A stretch of DNA of 64,000 nucleotides from Lentzea sp. NBRC 102530 (GTDB lineage Bacteria > Actinomycetota > Actinomycetes > Mycobacteriales > Pseudonocardiaceae), in NCBI RefSeq assembly GCF_030269365.1, contig NZ_BSTF01000005.1:310001-374000 (forward strand), in the 5' to 3' direction. Position 1 is the first letter of the stretch, and each line of letters begins with the position of its first letter. Under the pieces are notes generated by a model that had not been told where the DNA came from, made no database searches, and saw only the letters and a list, made by a program, of their open reading frames with translations. A program made the translations under genes and the position numbers. Of this stretch, positions 26,092 through 34,550 are shown one piece after another.

Positions 26092-28118
26092 AACCTGTCG
26101 CGTTCCCGCAGCGAAGCCGGCGGGCGGAACCGCTCGCCGTAGGTGTCCGCGAGGTAGTCCGCCCGCTCCACGAACGCCTGCACGCCGTAGGAGTTGATGA
26201 ACTGCAACGTACCGCCGCTCCACGGCGCGAACCCGAACCCGAAGATCGAGCCGATGTTCGCGTCCGCCACGGACGTCAGCACGCCCTCGTCCAGGCACCG
26301 CACGGTCTCCAGCGACTGCACGAACAGCAGCCGGTCCCGCACGTCCTGCTCGGACACGCCCGCGTCGGCCTTCACGAACCGGGTCGTGAGCTCGGGCCAC
26401 AGGAACTTCCTCGAGCCGTCGGACGGGTACTCGTAGAAGCCCGCGCCCGCCGACTTACCGCTGCGCCCCAACGACACCAGCTCGCGGATCAGGTCGTACG
26501 CCGGGCTCTCCGACACCAGCGACGGGTCGTCCGCGAGCGTCTGGTCGTGGATCTTCAGCTGCAGCGACAGCGTCACCTCGTCCGAGACGGCCAGCGGCCC
26601 GACCGCCATGCCGGACTTCTTGGCGACGTTCTCGATCAACGCCGGCGCCACGCCCTCGGCCAGCATCGTGATCGCCTCGATCACGTACGTGCCGAACGTC
26701 CGCGAGGTGTAGAAGCCGCGCGAGTCGTTGACCACGATCGGCGTCTTCCCGATCTGCCGTACGTAGTCCAGCGCCCGCTGCAACGTCTCCTCGGACGTCT
26801 TCTCGCCGCGGATGATCTCCACGAGCCGCATCTTCGGCACGGGCGAGAAGAAGTGCAGGCCGATGAACCGCTCCGGCGCCGTCACCGCCGACGCGAGGCC
26901 GGTGATCGGCAGCGTCGAGGTGTTGGACGCGATCACCGCGTCCGGCAACGCCTTCTCCTCGGCCGCGGGGAGGACCTCGTTCTTCAGCTCGCGGTTCTCG
27001 AAGACGGCCTCGATGATCAGGTCGCAGCCCGCGAGGTCGTCGTCCGAGTCGGTCGGCGTGATGCCTTCCAGGCCCTGAGCGCCCTTCTGGGCGCCTTCGA
27101 GGCTGACGTCCTTCAGCACCACCTCGATGCCCGCCTTCGCGGACACCTCGGCGATTCCGGCGCCCATCATGCCCGCGCCCAGCACGCCCAGCTTGGCGAC
27201 GCGCTTACCGGTGGCGGACGCGCGGCCGTTGACCTCGTTGAGGTTGAACCAGAACGCCGTGATCATGTTCTTGGAGACCTGACCGGAGGCCAGTTCCACG
27301 AAGTAGCGGCCCTCGATCTGCAACGCCGTGTCGAAGTCGACGTAGGCACCCTCGACGGCCGTTGCCATGATCTTCTCCGGCGCCGGGTACACGCCGTGCG
27401 ACTTCTTGCTCAGCACGGCAGGAGCCGCCGCCAGCAGGCCGTAGCTGTTGGGGTCACCGAACTTCAGGTCCGGCACGCCCGCGCCCTGCACGTCCCACGG
27501 CTGCTGCGGCGCCGGGTTCGCCTTGATCCACGCGACGGCCTCGGAGATCAGCTCCTCGCGCGTGTCCACGACCTGGTGCACGATTCCGGCCTGCAGCGCG
27601 CGTTCCGGCCGCAGCTGCTTGCCCTCCATGAGCAACGGCAACGCCTTCTGCACGCCGAGCAGCCGCACCATGCGCGTGACGCCACCGCCACCGGGCAGCA
27701 GGCCGAGCGTGGCTTCGGGAAGGCCGACGCGGATCTTGTCGTCGTTCACCACGATCCGGCGGTGCGCGGCCAGCGCGATCTCGAACCCGCCGCCGAGCGC
27801 GGACCCGTTGATCGCCGCCACGACCGGCTTGCCGAGCTTCTCCAGCCGGCGCAGCTGCGACTTGAGCTCTTCCACGCCCTCCAACGCCTGGGAGGCGTTC
27901 TCCGGCGTGATCGCGATCAGCACGTTCAGGTCGCCACCGGCGAAGAAGGTCTTCTTGGCGGACGTGATGATCACGCCGGTGATGTCGTCGGCCTCGAGCT
28001 TGGCGACCGCGTCGCCCATGAGGTCGCGGTACTCGTCGTTCATGACGTTGGCGGAGCCGGACATGTCCATCGTCAGCGTGACGATGCCGTCGGAGTCCTT
28101 GTCGTAGTGGAAAGGCAT
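26088..28118 (-). CDS. fadB: Bifunctional enoyl-CoA hydratase/3-hydroxyacyl-CoA dehydrogenase (FadB)
   Basis: 676 residues. The N-terminal half is a crotonase domain (FFAGGDLNVL, GSALGGGFEIALAAHRRI, GLPEATLGLLPGGGGVTR). The second half is an NAD-binding dehydrogenase (GAGMMGAGIAEVSAKAG, SNTSTLPI, GLHFFSPVPKMRLVEII). It performs hydration and oxidation of enoyl-CoA in beta-oxidation. FadA lies 3 bases upstream in the same operon. About 25 residues normally found in the NAD-binding domain, between LKDVSLEGAQKG and ITPTDSDDD (nt ~27060-27110), are absent compared with the mycobacterial FadB I know. The reading frame is intact and the dehydrogenase core motifs remain. Confidence 0.93.
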   Translation of the reverse strand: MPFHYDKDSDGIVTLTMDMSGSANVMNDEYRDLMGDAVAKLEADDITGVIITSAKKTFFAGGDLNVLIAITPENASQALEGVEELKSQLRRLEKLGKPVVAAINGSALGGGFEIALAAHRRIVVNDDKIRVGLPEATLGLLPGGGGVTRMVRLLGVQKALPLLMEGKQLRPERALQAGIVHQVVDTREELISEAVAWIKANPAPQQPWDVQGAGVPDLKFGDPNSYGLLAAAPAVLSKKSHGVYPAPEKIMATAVEGAYVDFDTALQIEGRYFVELASGQVSKNMITAFWFNLNEVNGRASATGKRVAKLGVLGAGMMGAGIAEVSAKAGIEVVLKDVSLEGAQKGAQGLEGITPTDSDDDLAGCDLIIEAVFENRELKNEVLPAAEEKALPDAVIASNTSTLPITGLASAVTAPERFIGLHFFSPVPKMRLVEIIRGEKTSEETLQRALDYVRQIGKTPIVVNDSRGFYTSRTFGTYVIEAITMLAEGVAPALIENVAKKSGMAVGPLAVSDEVTLSLQLKIHDQTLADDPSLVSESPAYDLIRELVSLGRSGKSAGAGFYEYPSDGSRKFLWPELTTRFVKADAGVSEQDVRDRLLFVQSLETVRCLDEGVLTSVADANIGSIFGFGFAPWSGGTLQFINSYGVQAFVERADYLADTYGERFRPPASLRERDRF

Positions 28119-28121
28119 GCC

Positions 28122-29324
28122 TCAGACCCTCTCGATGATCGTCGCGATGCCCATGCCGCCGCCCACGCACAACGTCGCGAGCCCGCGGCGCAGGTCCCGG
28201 CGCTCCAGCTCGTCGAGCAGCGTGCCGAGGATCATGCAGCCGGTGGCGCCGAGCGGGTGGCCCAGCGCGATCGCGCCACCGTTGACGTTGACCTTGTCCT
28301 CGGGGACGTCCATGTCCCGCAGGAACTTGAGCACGACCGACGAGAACGCCTCGTTGACCTCGAACAGGTCGATGTCCTCGACCGAGAGCCCGGCCTTGTC
28401 GAGCGCCTTGCGCGCGGACGGCGCCGGTCCGGTCAGCATGATCGTCGGCTCGGTGCCGACGACCGCGACGGACACGATCCTGGCGCGCGGGGTGAGACCG
28501 AGGGCCTTGCCGGCCGCCGCGGACCCGATCAGCATCGCGGCGGAGCCGTCGACGATCTGCGACGAGTTGCCCGGCGTGTGCACGTGCGAGATGCGCTCGA
28601 CGGTGGGGTAGCGGTCGATCGCGACGGTGTCGTAGCCGAGGTCGCCGTGGAACTGGAAGCTCGGCTTGAGCTTCCCGAGGGACTCCACGGTGGACTCGGG
28701 ACGGATCGTCTCGTCCTCCTTGAGCACCACCGTGCCGTTCTGGTCGACCACCGGCACGACGGACCGTTCGAACCAGCCGTTCTTCTGCGCCTTGAACGCG
28801 CGGGCGTGCGACCGGGCGGCCCACGCGTCCACGTCGGTGCGGGAGAAGCCCTCCAGCGTCGCGATCAGGTCGGCCGAGACGCCCTGCGGCACGAACGACA
28901 GGTCGAAGTTCGTGGCGGGGTCGATCGCCCACGCGCCGCCGTCGGAGCCCATCGGCACGCGCGACATCGACTCGACGCCGCCCGCCACGACCAGGTCCTC
29001 GAACCCGGACGCGACCTTGGCCGCGGCGAGGTTCACCGATTCGAGGCCCGACGCGCAGAAGCGGTTGAGCTGCACCCCGGCCGGGCGCTGGTCCCACCCG
29101 GCGGCCAGCACGGCGGTGCGGGCGATGTCGCCGCCCTGCTCACCGAGCGGCGACACCACGCCGAACACGACGTCGTCCACCGCGGAGGTGTCGAGGGAGT
29201 TGCGTTCGGACAGCGCGCGCAACACGCCGGCGGCCAGATCGACGGGCTTGACGCTGTGCAGCGACCCGCGCTTCCCCTTGCCGCGCGGCGTGCGCACCGC
29301 GTCGAAGATCAAGGCTTCGCTCAT
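28122..29324 (-). CDS. fadA: Acetyl-CoA acyltransferase / thiolase (FadA)
   Basis: 400 residues, full length for a degradative thiolase. The acyl-accepting Cys is in NRFCASGLE. The C-terminal motifs are [15 protein letters not shown] (catalytic His) and [13 protein letters not shown] (second Cys). It cleaves 3-ketoacyl-CoA in the last step of beta-oxidation. It is the first gene of the operon, with FadB starting 3 bases after its stop, forming the usual trifunctional FadAB pair. Confidence 0.95.
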   Translation of the reverse strand: MSEALIFDAVRTPRGKGKRGSLHSVKPVDLAAGVLRALSERNSLDTSAVDDVVFGVVSPLGEQGGDIARTAVLAAGWDQRPAGVQLNRFCASGLESVNLAAAKVASGFEDLVVAGGVESMSRVPMGSDGGAWAIDPATNFDLSFVPQGVSADLIATLEGFSRTDVDAWAARSHARAFKAQKNGWFERSVVPVVDQNGTVVLKEDETIRPESTVESLGKLKPSFQFHGDLGYDTVAIDRYPTVERISHVHTPGNSSQIVDGSAAMLIGSAAAGKALGLTPRARIVSVAVVGTEPTIMLTGPAPSARKALDKAGLSVEDIDLFEVNEAFSSVVLKFLRDMDVPEDKVNVNGGAIALGHPLGATGCMILGTLLDELERRDLRRGLATLCVGGGMGIATIIERV

Positions 29325-29379
29325 GACACCACGCTAGGCCTGGCCGGGAGAGCTGGCCATGACCGTGGAGGGTGACCGA

Positions 29380-29814
29380 TTAGCTCACCCGGCACTCCAT
29401 GTGCTCGGGCTCGTCGACGTCCACGAACCCCAGCCGCCGGTAGAGCCGCCGCGCGGGCAGGTTGTCGTCCCAGACCCGCAGCCGCACGACCTTCCAGCCC
29501 TCCTCGGCCGCCCACGTCAGCACGGTCCTGACCAGGGCTTCCCCGACGCCGAGGCCGCGGTGGGAGTCGCGCACCCACATCGAGTAGAGGTAGAGGCCCT
29601 CCGGTGTGGCGGTCGCGGCGACCAGGGCCACGGGCTCCGGGGCGAGTGCGACGAGCTTCAGGCCTTCCCCGGCCCGTTCCCGCCACTCGTCCTCGGTGTA
29701 GGCCTGCTCGCGGGCCAGCGTCGACCCGAACTCCTCGGGGTCGCTCGCCAGCGCGTCGAGGCGGATGCCGCGCCAGAGCGCCCACTCGTCCGGCTCGACC
29801 TGGTGGATGTGCAT
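29380..29814 (-). CDS. GNAT-family N-acetyltransferase
   Basis: 144 residues. The acetyl-CoA binding motif is DSHRGLGVGEALVRTVLTW, followed by the usual VWDDNLPARRLYRRLGFVDV segment. It starts with MHIHQVEPDEWALWRGIRLDAL. The substrate is unknown. No Shine-Dalgarno is seen; CAGACT 7 bases before the ATG could be the -10 of a leaderless transcript. It is divergent from the acyl-CoA dehydrogenase gene. Confidence 0.88.
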   Translation of the reverse strand: MHIHQVEPDEWALWRGIRLDALASDPEEFGSTLAREQAYTEDEWRERAGEGLKLVALAPEPVALVAATATPEGLYLYSMWVRDSHRGLGVGEALVRTVLTWAAEEGWKVVRLRVWDDNLPARRLYRRLGFVDVDEPEHMECRVS

Positions 29815-29920
29815 ACCGGTCAGTCTGGACGACCGGGGTGGGAATTTCGCTCAGTTTTCGGCGGCCGCACTGGCGCGGCGGTCATGGCGTGGACCATCGC
29901 CCGGTGGTTTCGTGGACCGC

Positions 29921-31057
29921 ATGGCAGAGCGTCGATCGCGGTGGATGGACAGCGACCTGGACCAGTTGCGCCAGCTCGCGCGCACGTTCTTCGAGAAGGA
30001 GGTCACGCCGAACCTCGAACGCTTCGCCGAGCAGAAGCAGGTCGACCGCGACCTGTGGCGCAAGGCCGGTGAGCTCGGGCTGCTGTGCCTGAGCATCCCC
30101 GAGGAGTACGGCGGTGGCGGCGGTACGTTCGCACACGAGGCCGTGTTGTTGGAGGAGCAGGCACGGGCGGGCGACAGCGCGTGGGGCAACAGCGTCCACA
30201 GCGGCATCGTCGCCCACTACCTCAACTCCTACGGCACCGAAGAGCAGAAGCTGCGCTGGCTGCCGAAGCTCGCGTCCGGTGAGTACGTCGGCGCGATCGC
30301 GATGACCGAACCCGGTGCCGGGTCGGACCTCCAGGGCATCCGGACGAAGGCCATCCGCGAGGGCGACGAGTACGTCATCAACGGCTCGAAGACGTTCATC
30401 ACCAACGGCGTGCACGCGGACCTCGTCATCGTCGTCGCCAAGACCGATCCGACGCAGGGCGCCACCGGCATCTCGCTGCTGGTCGTCGAGAACGACATCC
30501 GGCGCGGCCGCGTGCTCGACAAGGTCGGCATGAAGGGCCAGGACACCGCCGAGCTGTTCTTCGACGACGTGCGCGTGCCCGCCGCGAACCTGCTCGGCGG
30601 GCAGGAGGGGCTCGGGTTCGTCCAGCTCATGCAGCAGCTGCCGCAGGAACGCCTGATCATCGGCGTCTGCTGCATCGCGGGCATCGAGGCGGCGACCGAG
30701 CTGACGCTGAAGTACGTGAAGGAGCGCCAGGCGTTCGGCAAGGAGCTGATCAAGTTCCAGAACACCCGGTTCAAGCTCGCCGAGTGCGCCACCGAGGCGG
30801 CCGTGACCAGGGCGTTCATCGACGAGTGCATCGAGAAGCACCTGCGCGGCGAGCTGGACGTGCCGACCGCGGCGATGGCGAAGTGGTGGGCGAGCGACCG
30901 GCTGAGCAAGGTCGTCGACGAGTGCGTGCAGCTCTTCGGCGGCTACGGCTACATGAACGAGTACCCGATCGCGCGTGCCTGGTCCGACGCCCGCGTGCAG
31001 CGGATCTACGGCGGCACGAACGAGATCATGAAGGAAATCATCGCGAGGTCCCTGTGA
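29921..31057 (+). CDS. Acyl-CoA dehydrogenase
   Basis: 378 residues with the standard acyl-CoA dehydrogenase layout: N-terminal helices (LRQLARTFFEKEVTPNLERFAE), FAD/substrate region (IAMTEPGAGSDLQGI, NGSKTFITNG), and C-terminal QLFGGYGYMNEYPIARAWSDARVQRIYGG followed by Glu368 in the usual catalytic-base position. It introduces the double bond in an acyl-CoA, passing electrons to ETF. The start is uncertain: ATG 29921, GTG 29912 and ATG 29945 are in frame. It is coupled to the racemase gene by a GTGA overlap, which suggests a branched acyl-CoA substrate. Confidence 0.93.
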   Translation: MAERRSRWMDSDLDQLRQLARTFFEKEVTPNLERFAEQKQVDRDLWRKAGELGLLCLSIPEEYGGGGGTFAHEAVLLEEQARAGDSAWGNSVHSGIVAHYLNSYGTEEQKLRWLPKLASGEYVGAIAMTEPGAGSDLQGIRTKAIREGDEYVINGSKTFITNGVHADLVIVVAKTDPTQGATGISLLVVENDIRRGRVLDKVGMKGQDTAELFFDDVRVPAANLLGGQEGLGFVQLMQQLPQERLIIGVCCIAGIEAATELTLKYVKERQAFGKELIKFQNTRFKLAECATEAAVTRAFIDECIEKHLRGELDVPTAAMAKWWASDRLSKVVDECVQLFGGYGYMNEYPIARAWSDARVQRIYGGTNEIMKEIIARSL

Positions 31058-32178
31058 GCGGCCCCCTGGCAGGACTCCGGGTCGTCGAACTCGCCGGACT
31101 CGCACCCGCGCCGTTCGGTGCCATGGTGCTGGCCGACCTGGGCGCGGACGTGATCCAGGTGCACAAGCCGGGAAGCCGGTCGACCGTCCCCGGCGACTTC
31201 CTCACCCGCTCCCGGCGCTCGATCGCCGTGGACACCCGCAGGCCCGAGGGAGCCGAACTGGTCCTGGGCCTGGTCGAGCGCTCGGACGTGCTGATCGAGG
31301 GCTTCCGGCCGGGCGTCACCGAACGGCTGGGCATCGGCCCGGCGCAGTGCCTCGCCCGCAACCCGCGCCTCATCTACGGGCGCATGACCGGGTGGGGCCA
31401 GGACGGGCCGCTGGCCGACCGGGCGGGCCACGACATCAACTACATCGCCGTGGCGGGCGCCTTGGAGCCGCTGGGGCGGGCCGGCGGGCCGCCGTCGTTC
31501 CCGATCAACCTGCTCGGCGACTTCGGCGGGGGAGGGCTGCTGCTGGCGCTCGGCGTGCTCGCCGCGCTGTATGAGAGGGAACGCTCCGGGCGTGGCCAGG
31601 TGGTGGACGCCGCCATGGTCGACGGGGCGGCGCTGCTCACGACGTTCCTGCACGGCATGCGGTCCGCGGGCATGTGGTCCGGCGGGCGCGGCGAGAACAT
31701 GCTCGACGGCGGAGTGCCGTTCTACGACGTCTACGAGGCCGCCGACGGCAGGTACGTGGCCATCGGCGCGTTGGAGGAGAAGTTCTACGCCGACCTGGTG
31801 CGGGTGCTCGGCCTGCAGGACGCTCCGTCGCGCAACGACCCGGCGAACTGGCCTGAGCTGCGGGAACGCATCGCGGCGGCGGTGAAGACCCGGCCGCGCG
31901 ACGAGTGGGCGGACCTAGCACGGGACACGGACGCGTGCCTGGCACCGGTGCTCACCCCGGCCGAGGCGGCGAATCACCCGTACAACGCAGCCCGCAACAC
32001 TTTCGTGGACGTGTCCGGTTCGTCGCACCCGGCTCCCGCGCCCCGGTTCGACCGCACCCCGGCGGCGATTCCGACGGCACCTGTTTCGACCGGAACGAAC
32101 ACCGACGAAGTGCTTGCCGACATGGGTGTGGCGGACGAGCGGATTATGGAACTGCGGCGGTCTGGAGTAATTGGATGA
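31054..32178 (+). CDS. Alpha-methylacyl-CoA racemase, CaiB/BaiF family
   Basis: 374 residues. His126 (GHDINY), Asp156 (LLGDFGGGG) and Glu241 (ALEEKF) fall at the same numbers as the catalytic residues known for the mycobacterial racemase MCR, which separates it from true CoA-transferases. It would epimerise 2-methylacyl-CoA so that the S-form can be oxidised. The GTG start overlaps the stop of the acyl-CoA dehydrogenase gene. Together the two genes suggest oxidation of methyl-branched acids or sterol side chains; this is inference. Confidence 0.9.
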   Translation: MSGPLAGLRVVELAGLAPAPFGAMVLADLGADVIQVHKPGSRSTVPGDFLTRSRRSIAVDTRRPEGAELVLGLVERSDVLIEGFRPGVTERLGIGPAQCLARNPRLIYGRMTGWGQDGPLADRAGHDINYIAVAGALEPLGRAGGPPSFPINLLGDFGGGGLLLALGVLAALYERERSGRGQVVDAAMVDGAALLTTFLHGMRSAGMWSGGRGENMLDGGVPFYDVYEAADGRYVAIGALEEKFYADLVRVLGLQDAPSRNDPANWPELRERIAAAVKTRPRDEWADLARDTDACLAPVLTPAEAANHPYNAARNTFVDVSGSSHPAPAPRFDRTPAAIPTAPVSTGTNTDEVLADMGVADERIMELRRSGVIG

Positions 32179-32515
32179 ATGCTCGGGTGCGCATTAAAGG
32201 CGCCACGAGGGCGTGACGGTGCGTGATGGGCCGTGTTCGGCATCCGGGTGAGCCCCGGTGCAACAGTCCTTCTTCCAAGCTGTGGGATGCGAGGGTCTTC
32301 GTGTTCACCTCGTGCCCAGGACATCGGCGCAGTTGAAGCCCCTCTTTAGCCGCCATTCGGGTGACATTGGCCGCTGTGCAGGCGTGTGCCGCAGGCAGAA
32401 CCCGGCGAGAGTTTGGCGTGGTCGTTGTTCATCGGCCGGGTGAATGAGGGACCATGACGGGTGACACGGGCGGTCCGCCGCCTGACCGGTGAACCACACG
32501 GACGGAGAGGTACCT
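32179..32515. other. Intergenic stretch, no gene seen
   Basis: About 337 bp between the racemase gene and a small membrane-protein gene. A weak CCGGG-TGAG-CCCGG hairpin near 32244 may act as a terminator. Short frames on either strand lack ribosome-binding sites. The right part should hold the promoter for the next gene. Confidence 0.6.
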
Positions 32516-32695
32516 GTGAACCTCAAGAAGGTGCTAGTGCTGGCGGGCGTCGCGCTGGTGCTGTTCCTCCTGATCACCCAGCCCGAGCAGTCCGCTTCGG
32601 CGGTCCAGCAGGTCCTCGGCTGGCTGCGTCAGGGCGCGGAGTCGATCATCACCTTCGTCAGGAGCCTCTTCGGGACGGCCACCCCGCTCAGCTAG
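32516..32695 (+). CDS. Small single-pass membrane protein
   Basis: 59 residues from a GTG with GGAGAGG 5 bases upstream. It has one N-terminal membrane helix (KKVLVLAGVALVLFLLI) and an amphipathic C-terminal part (VQQVLGWLRQGAESIITFVR). I believe similar small proteins are widespread in Pseudonocardiaceae, but no function is known to me. It stands alone. Confidence 0.7.
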   Translation: MNLKKVLVLAGVALVLFLLITQPEQSASAVQQVLGWLRQGAESIITFVRSLFGTATPLS

Positions 32696-32859
32696 TGACG
32701 GACGGTGATCCTCGACCGTCTGCGTTGAGCCGGACGGGTGGAATGCGGCCAATCACGCACTGGTAACGGGTGTTCTGGGGATTCAGGGTCTGGCGATTGT
32801 CAGACCTACCGAATACCTTCCGCTGCAATGGCCGATCCCCGACCGACGAGGAGGCATTG

Positions 32860-33351
32860 ATGGTCGAGGACTCCGGGGTCCACGAGCTGTTGCAGCAGTG
32901 GGCGGCTGAACGGTCTGATGACGCAGAGATGCAGGAGGTGAACCGGATCAAGAACGCGTGGCTCGCGGAGGCTCCCCCCTCGGCGCCCGGCATCCCCGTG
33001 CAGCGGGGAGGCAGGAGTGGGTCGCGTGGCTTGGTCAAGGTCGACTCGGCGGATCCGGCCTACGTGGCCGCGATGCGCAAGCGGGCGCCGGAGGCACCCG
33101 AGGCACTGCTCGCCGCCGCGGCGAGCTACTGGCAGCTCGTGGGCGACGTCGCCGAGGCCGAGCAGTGGTGGGACGCGGGCATCAGCCCGTTGGACCAGCG
33201 CGCGCTCGACTACCGCGCGGCCGGCCTCACGCCTGCTGACCTCGGGCGGCGCCTGGGACCGATGACGGTTCTCCAGCACCTCCGTCGTGGCTCCGCCGCG
33301 GCCTGGTGCGTCGCACGTCTGCAGAGGCAGCGCCGGGACGGCGTCGCGTAA
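32860..33351 (+). CDS. Conserved hypothetical protein
   Basis: 163 residues from an ATG with GAGGAGG 5 bases upstream. It is soluble and rich in Ala, Trp and Glu. The middle (AAAASYWQLVGDVAEAEQWWDAG) has a TPR-like helical look, followed by LTPADLGRRLGPMTVLQHLRRG. No family is recognised. It starts 164 bases after the small membrane protein and is followed by a dispersed hairpin element. Confidence 0.7.
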   Translation: MVEDSGVHELLQQWAAERSDDAEMQEVNRIKNAWLAEAPPSAPGIPVQRGGRSGSRGLVKVDSADPAYVAAMRKRAPEAPEALLAAAASYWQLVGDVAEAEQWWDAGISPLDQRALDYRAAGLTPADLGRRLGPMTVLQHLRRGSAAAWCVARLQRQRRDGVA

Positions 33352-33418
33352 GTCGGGACACGGGGCTCCGCGATTGGGGCCCCCTATGTTCGCGGAACGC
33401 GCTCACCGCGATCGCTCC

Positions 33419-33480
33419 GCTGTGTTTTGTGGGGCCGAGCCCCCACGCCCCCGCCCGGGGGCGAGCCCCCGGATCCCCAA
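33419..33480. repeat. Dispersed GC-rich hairpin element, copy A
   Basis: TGTGTTTTGTGGGGCCGAGC and the following CCCC tract, then CCGGGGGC-GA-GCCCCCGG, form two consecutive hairpins just downstream of a gene. The same arrangement occurs at 50569-50640, again downstream of a gene (a tRNA). It could act as a terminator or transcript-end structure. Confidence 0.65.
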
Positions 33481-33515
33481 GGGGTGGCCTCCTCTTCGCG
33501 GAGGCCTCACCCAAG

Positions 33516-33521
33516 TAGTGT
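33516..33521 (+). promoter_or_regulatory. Probable -10 box for a leaderless transcript
   Basis: TAGTGT lies 7 bases before the GTG at 33529, the same geometry as at 39994. It decides the start of the following gene, since GGAGG at 33522 is too close to that GTG to act as a Shine-Dalgarno. Confidence 0.5.
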
Positions 33522-33528
33522 GGAGGTC

Positions 33529-33909
33529 GTGCGCGGCCTCCTTACTCCCCAACGTGTGCTGATCGCGTTCGCCTGTCTGGCGGCGATGGTCGTCTGTTGC
33601 GGGCTCGCGTACTGGCAGTGGCAGCGGTTCGAGTCCGCCAGCGGCACGTTCCAGAACCTGGGCTACGTGCTGCAGTGGCCGCTGTTCGGCCTCTTCCCCC
33701 TCTTCATGGTCTGGCGGTTCCGCAAGCTCGCGCGCGAACGCCGTGACGAGGCTCTCTCACCCGAGCCGGTTGCACCCGCTCCCCGGCAGGAAAGTACGGT
33801 TGTCGCCGTCAAACCCGCGCCTGTCGAGCACTTCGACGACGAAGAAGACGCGGAGCTCGCGGCCTACAACCGCATGCTCGCGGACCTCAACGCGCGGGAC
33901 GGTCGTTGA
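33529..33909 (+). CDS. Small two-helix membrane protein
   Basis: 126 residues with two membrane helices (VLIAFACLAAMVVCCGLAYW and LGYVLQWPLFGLFPLFMVW), a WQWQRFES segment between them, and an acidic cytoplasmic tail ending EDAELAAYNRMLADLNARDGR. Similar proteins often precede a DUF3817 gene in actinomycetes, as here. The function is unknown to me. An in-frame GTG at 33520 would add three residues. Confidence 0.75.
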   Translation: MRGLLTPQRVLIAFACLAAMVVCCGLAYWQWQRFESASGTFQNLGYVLQWPLFGLFPLFMVWRFRKLARERRDEALSPEPVAPAPRQESTVVAVKPAPVEHFDDEEDAELAAYNRMLADLNARDGR

Positions 33910-33923
33910 GCGAAGGCGGGCAG

Positions 33924-34226
33924 ATGAAGGGTGCGTTGACCCGGTTCAGGGTCATGGCTTACGTGGTCGGAGTCTTCCTGCTGCTCCTGGTCGTGGCGAT
34001 GGTGCTCAAGTACGCCGCGGACATGGGTGGCGCGATGAAGGTCGTCGGCCCGGTCCACGGCTTCCTCTACGCCATCTACCTGGTGATTTCCGTCGACCTG
34101 GCGCTGAAGCTGCGCTGGTCCATCAAGGGCACGGCGCTGGTGCTGATCGCCGGCACGATCCCGTTCCTGTCGTTCTGGGCGGAGCGCAAGGTGGTCGAGA
34201 AGACGGCGCAGGGCGTGCCGCTGTGA
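33924..34226 (+). CDS. DUF3817 domain membrane protein
   Basis: 100 residues with three membrane helices (VMAYVVGVFLLLLVVAMVLKY, GPVHGFLYAIYLVISVDLAL, GTALVLIAGTIPFLSFWAE), matching DUF3817. The conserved VHGFLY and PFLSFWAERKV segments are present. The ATG at 33924 has AAGG 7 bases upstream; a TTG at 33906 overlapping the previous stop is the alternative. It forms a pair with the preceding gene. Members have no established biochemical role. Confidence 0.88.
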   Translation: MKGALTRFRVMAYVVGVFLLLLVVAMVLKYAADMGGAMKVVGPVHGFLYAIYLVISVDLALKLRWSIKGTALVLIAGTIPFLSFWAERKVVEKTAQGVPL

Positions 34227-34277
34227 CGTTTGGCCTGCTAGCGTCTGGGGCTACCAACTGAACACGGCCGTCGATGT

Positions 34278-34455
34278 CGCGCGGGAGAGCCTCCTTCGAT
34301 GGAGGCACCGTAGGAGCAACTCCTCCCCGGAATCTCTCAGGTACAGGTACCGCACGACGAAGGCAACTCTGGAAAGCAGGCTGCTCGGCAGCCTCGCCCA
34401 CGGTGCAAGCCACTCCGGTGGCGAAGCTCTCAGGCTCATGACAGAGGGGGAGGCT
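34278..34455 (+). ncRNA. Tandem glycine riboswitch
   Basis: Two consecutive glycine aptamers lie in the leader of gcvT. The first (~34280-34352) has GGGAGAGCC ... ATCTCTCAGG and the second (~34362-34453) has AACTCTGGAAAGC ... AGCTCTCAGGC ... GACAGAGGGGG, the conserved halves of the glycine-binding fold. Glycine binding should switch on gcvT-glyA expression. The boundaries are approximate. Confidence 0.9.
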
Positions 34456-34504
34456 CGCTCAAGTGAGGAGTCTCCGATGGACCGTGTCATTCTTCTGATG
34501 CCTC

Positions 34505-34522
34505 AGCCGGCCGCGTCCGGCT
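34505..34522 (+). promoter_or_regulatory. Small hairpin in the expression platform of the riboswitch
   Basis: AGCCGG (34505-34510) pairs with CCGGCT (34517-34522) between the second aptamer and the GGAGGAG ribosome-binding site of gcvT. It may be part of the switching platform. Confidence 0.4.
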
Positions 34523-34550
34523 CTTCGGCGCACCCTGGAGGAGCGTTCTG

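Noticed and set aside
25122..29375. Very long plus-strand open frame (1417 codons) across the AraC, fadB and fadA region
   Set aside because: It runs out of frame through the AraC gene and antisense through fadB and fadA, with low-complexity Arg/Ala/Gly content. It is typical of GC-rich DNA.
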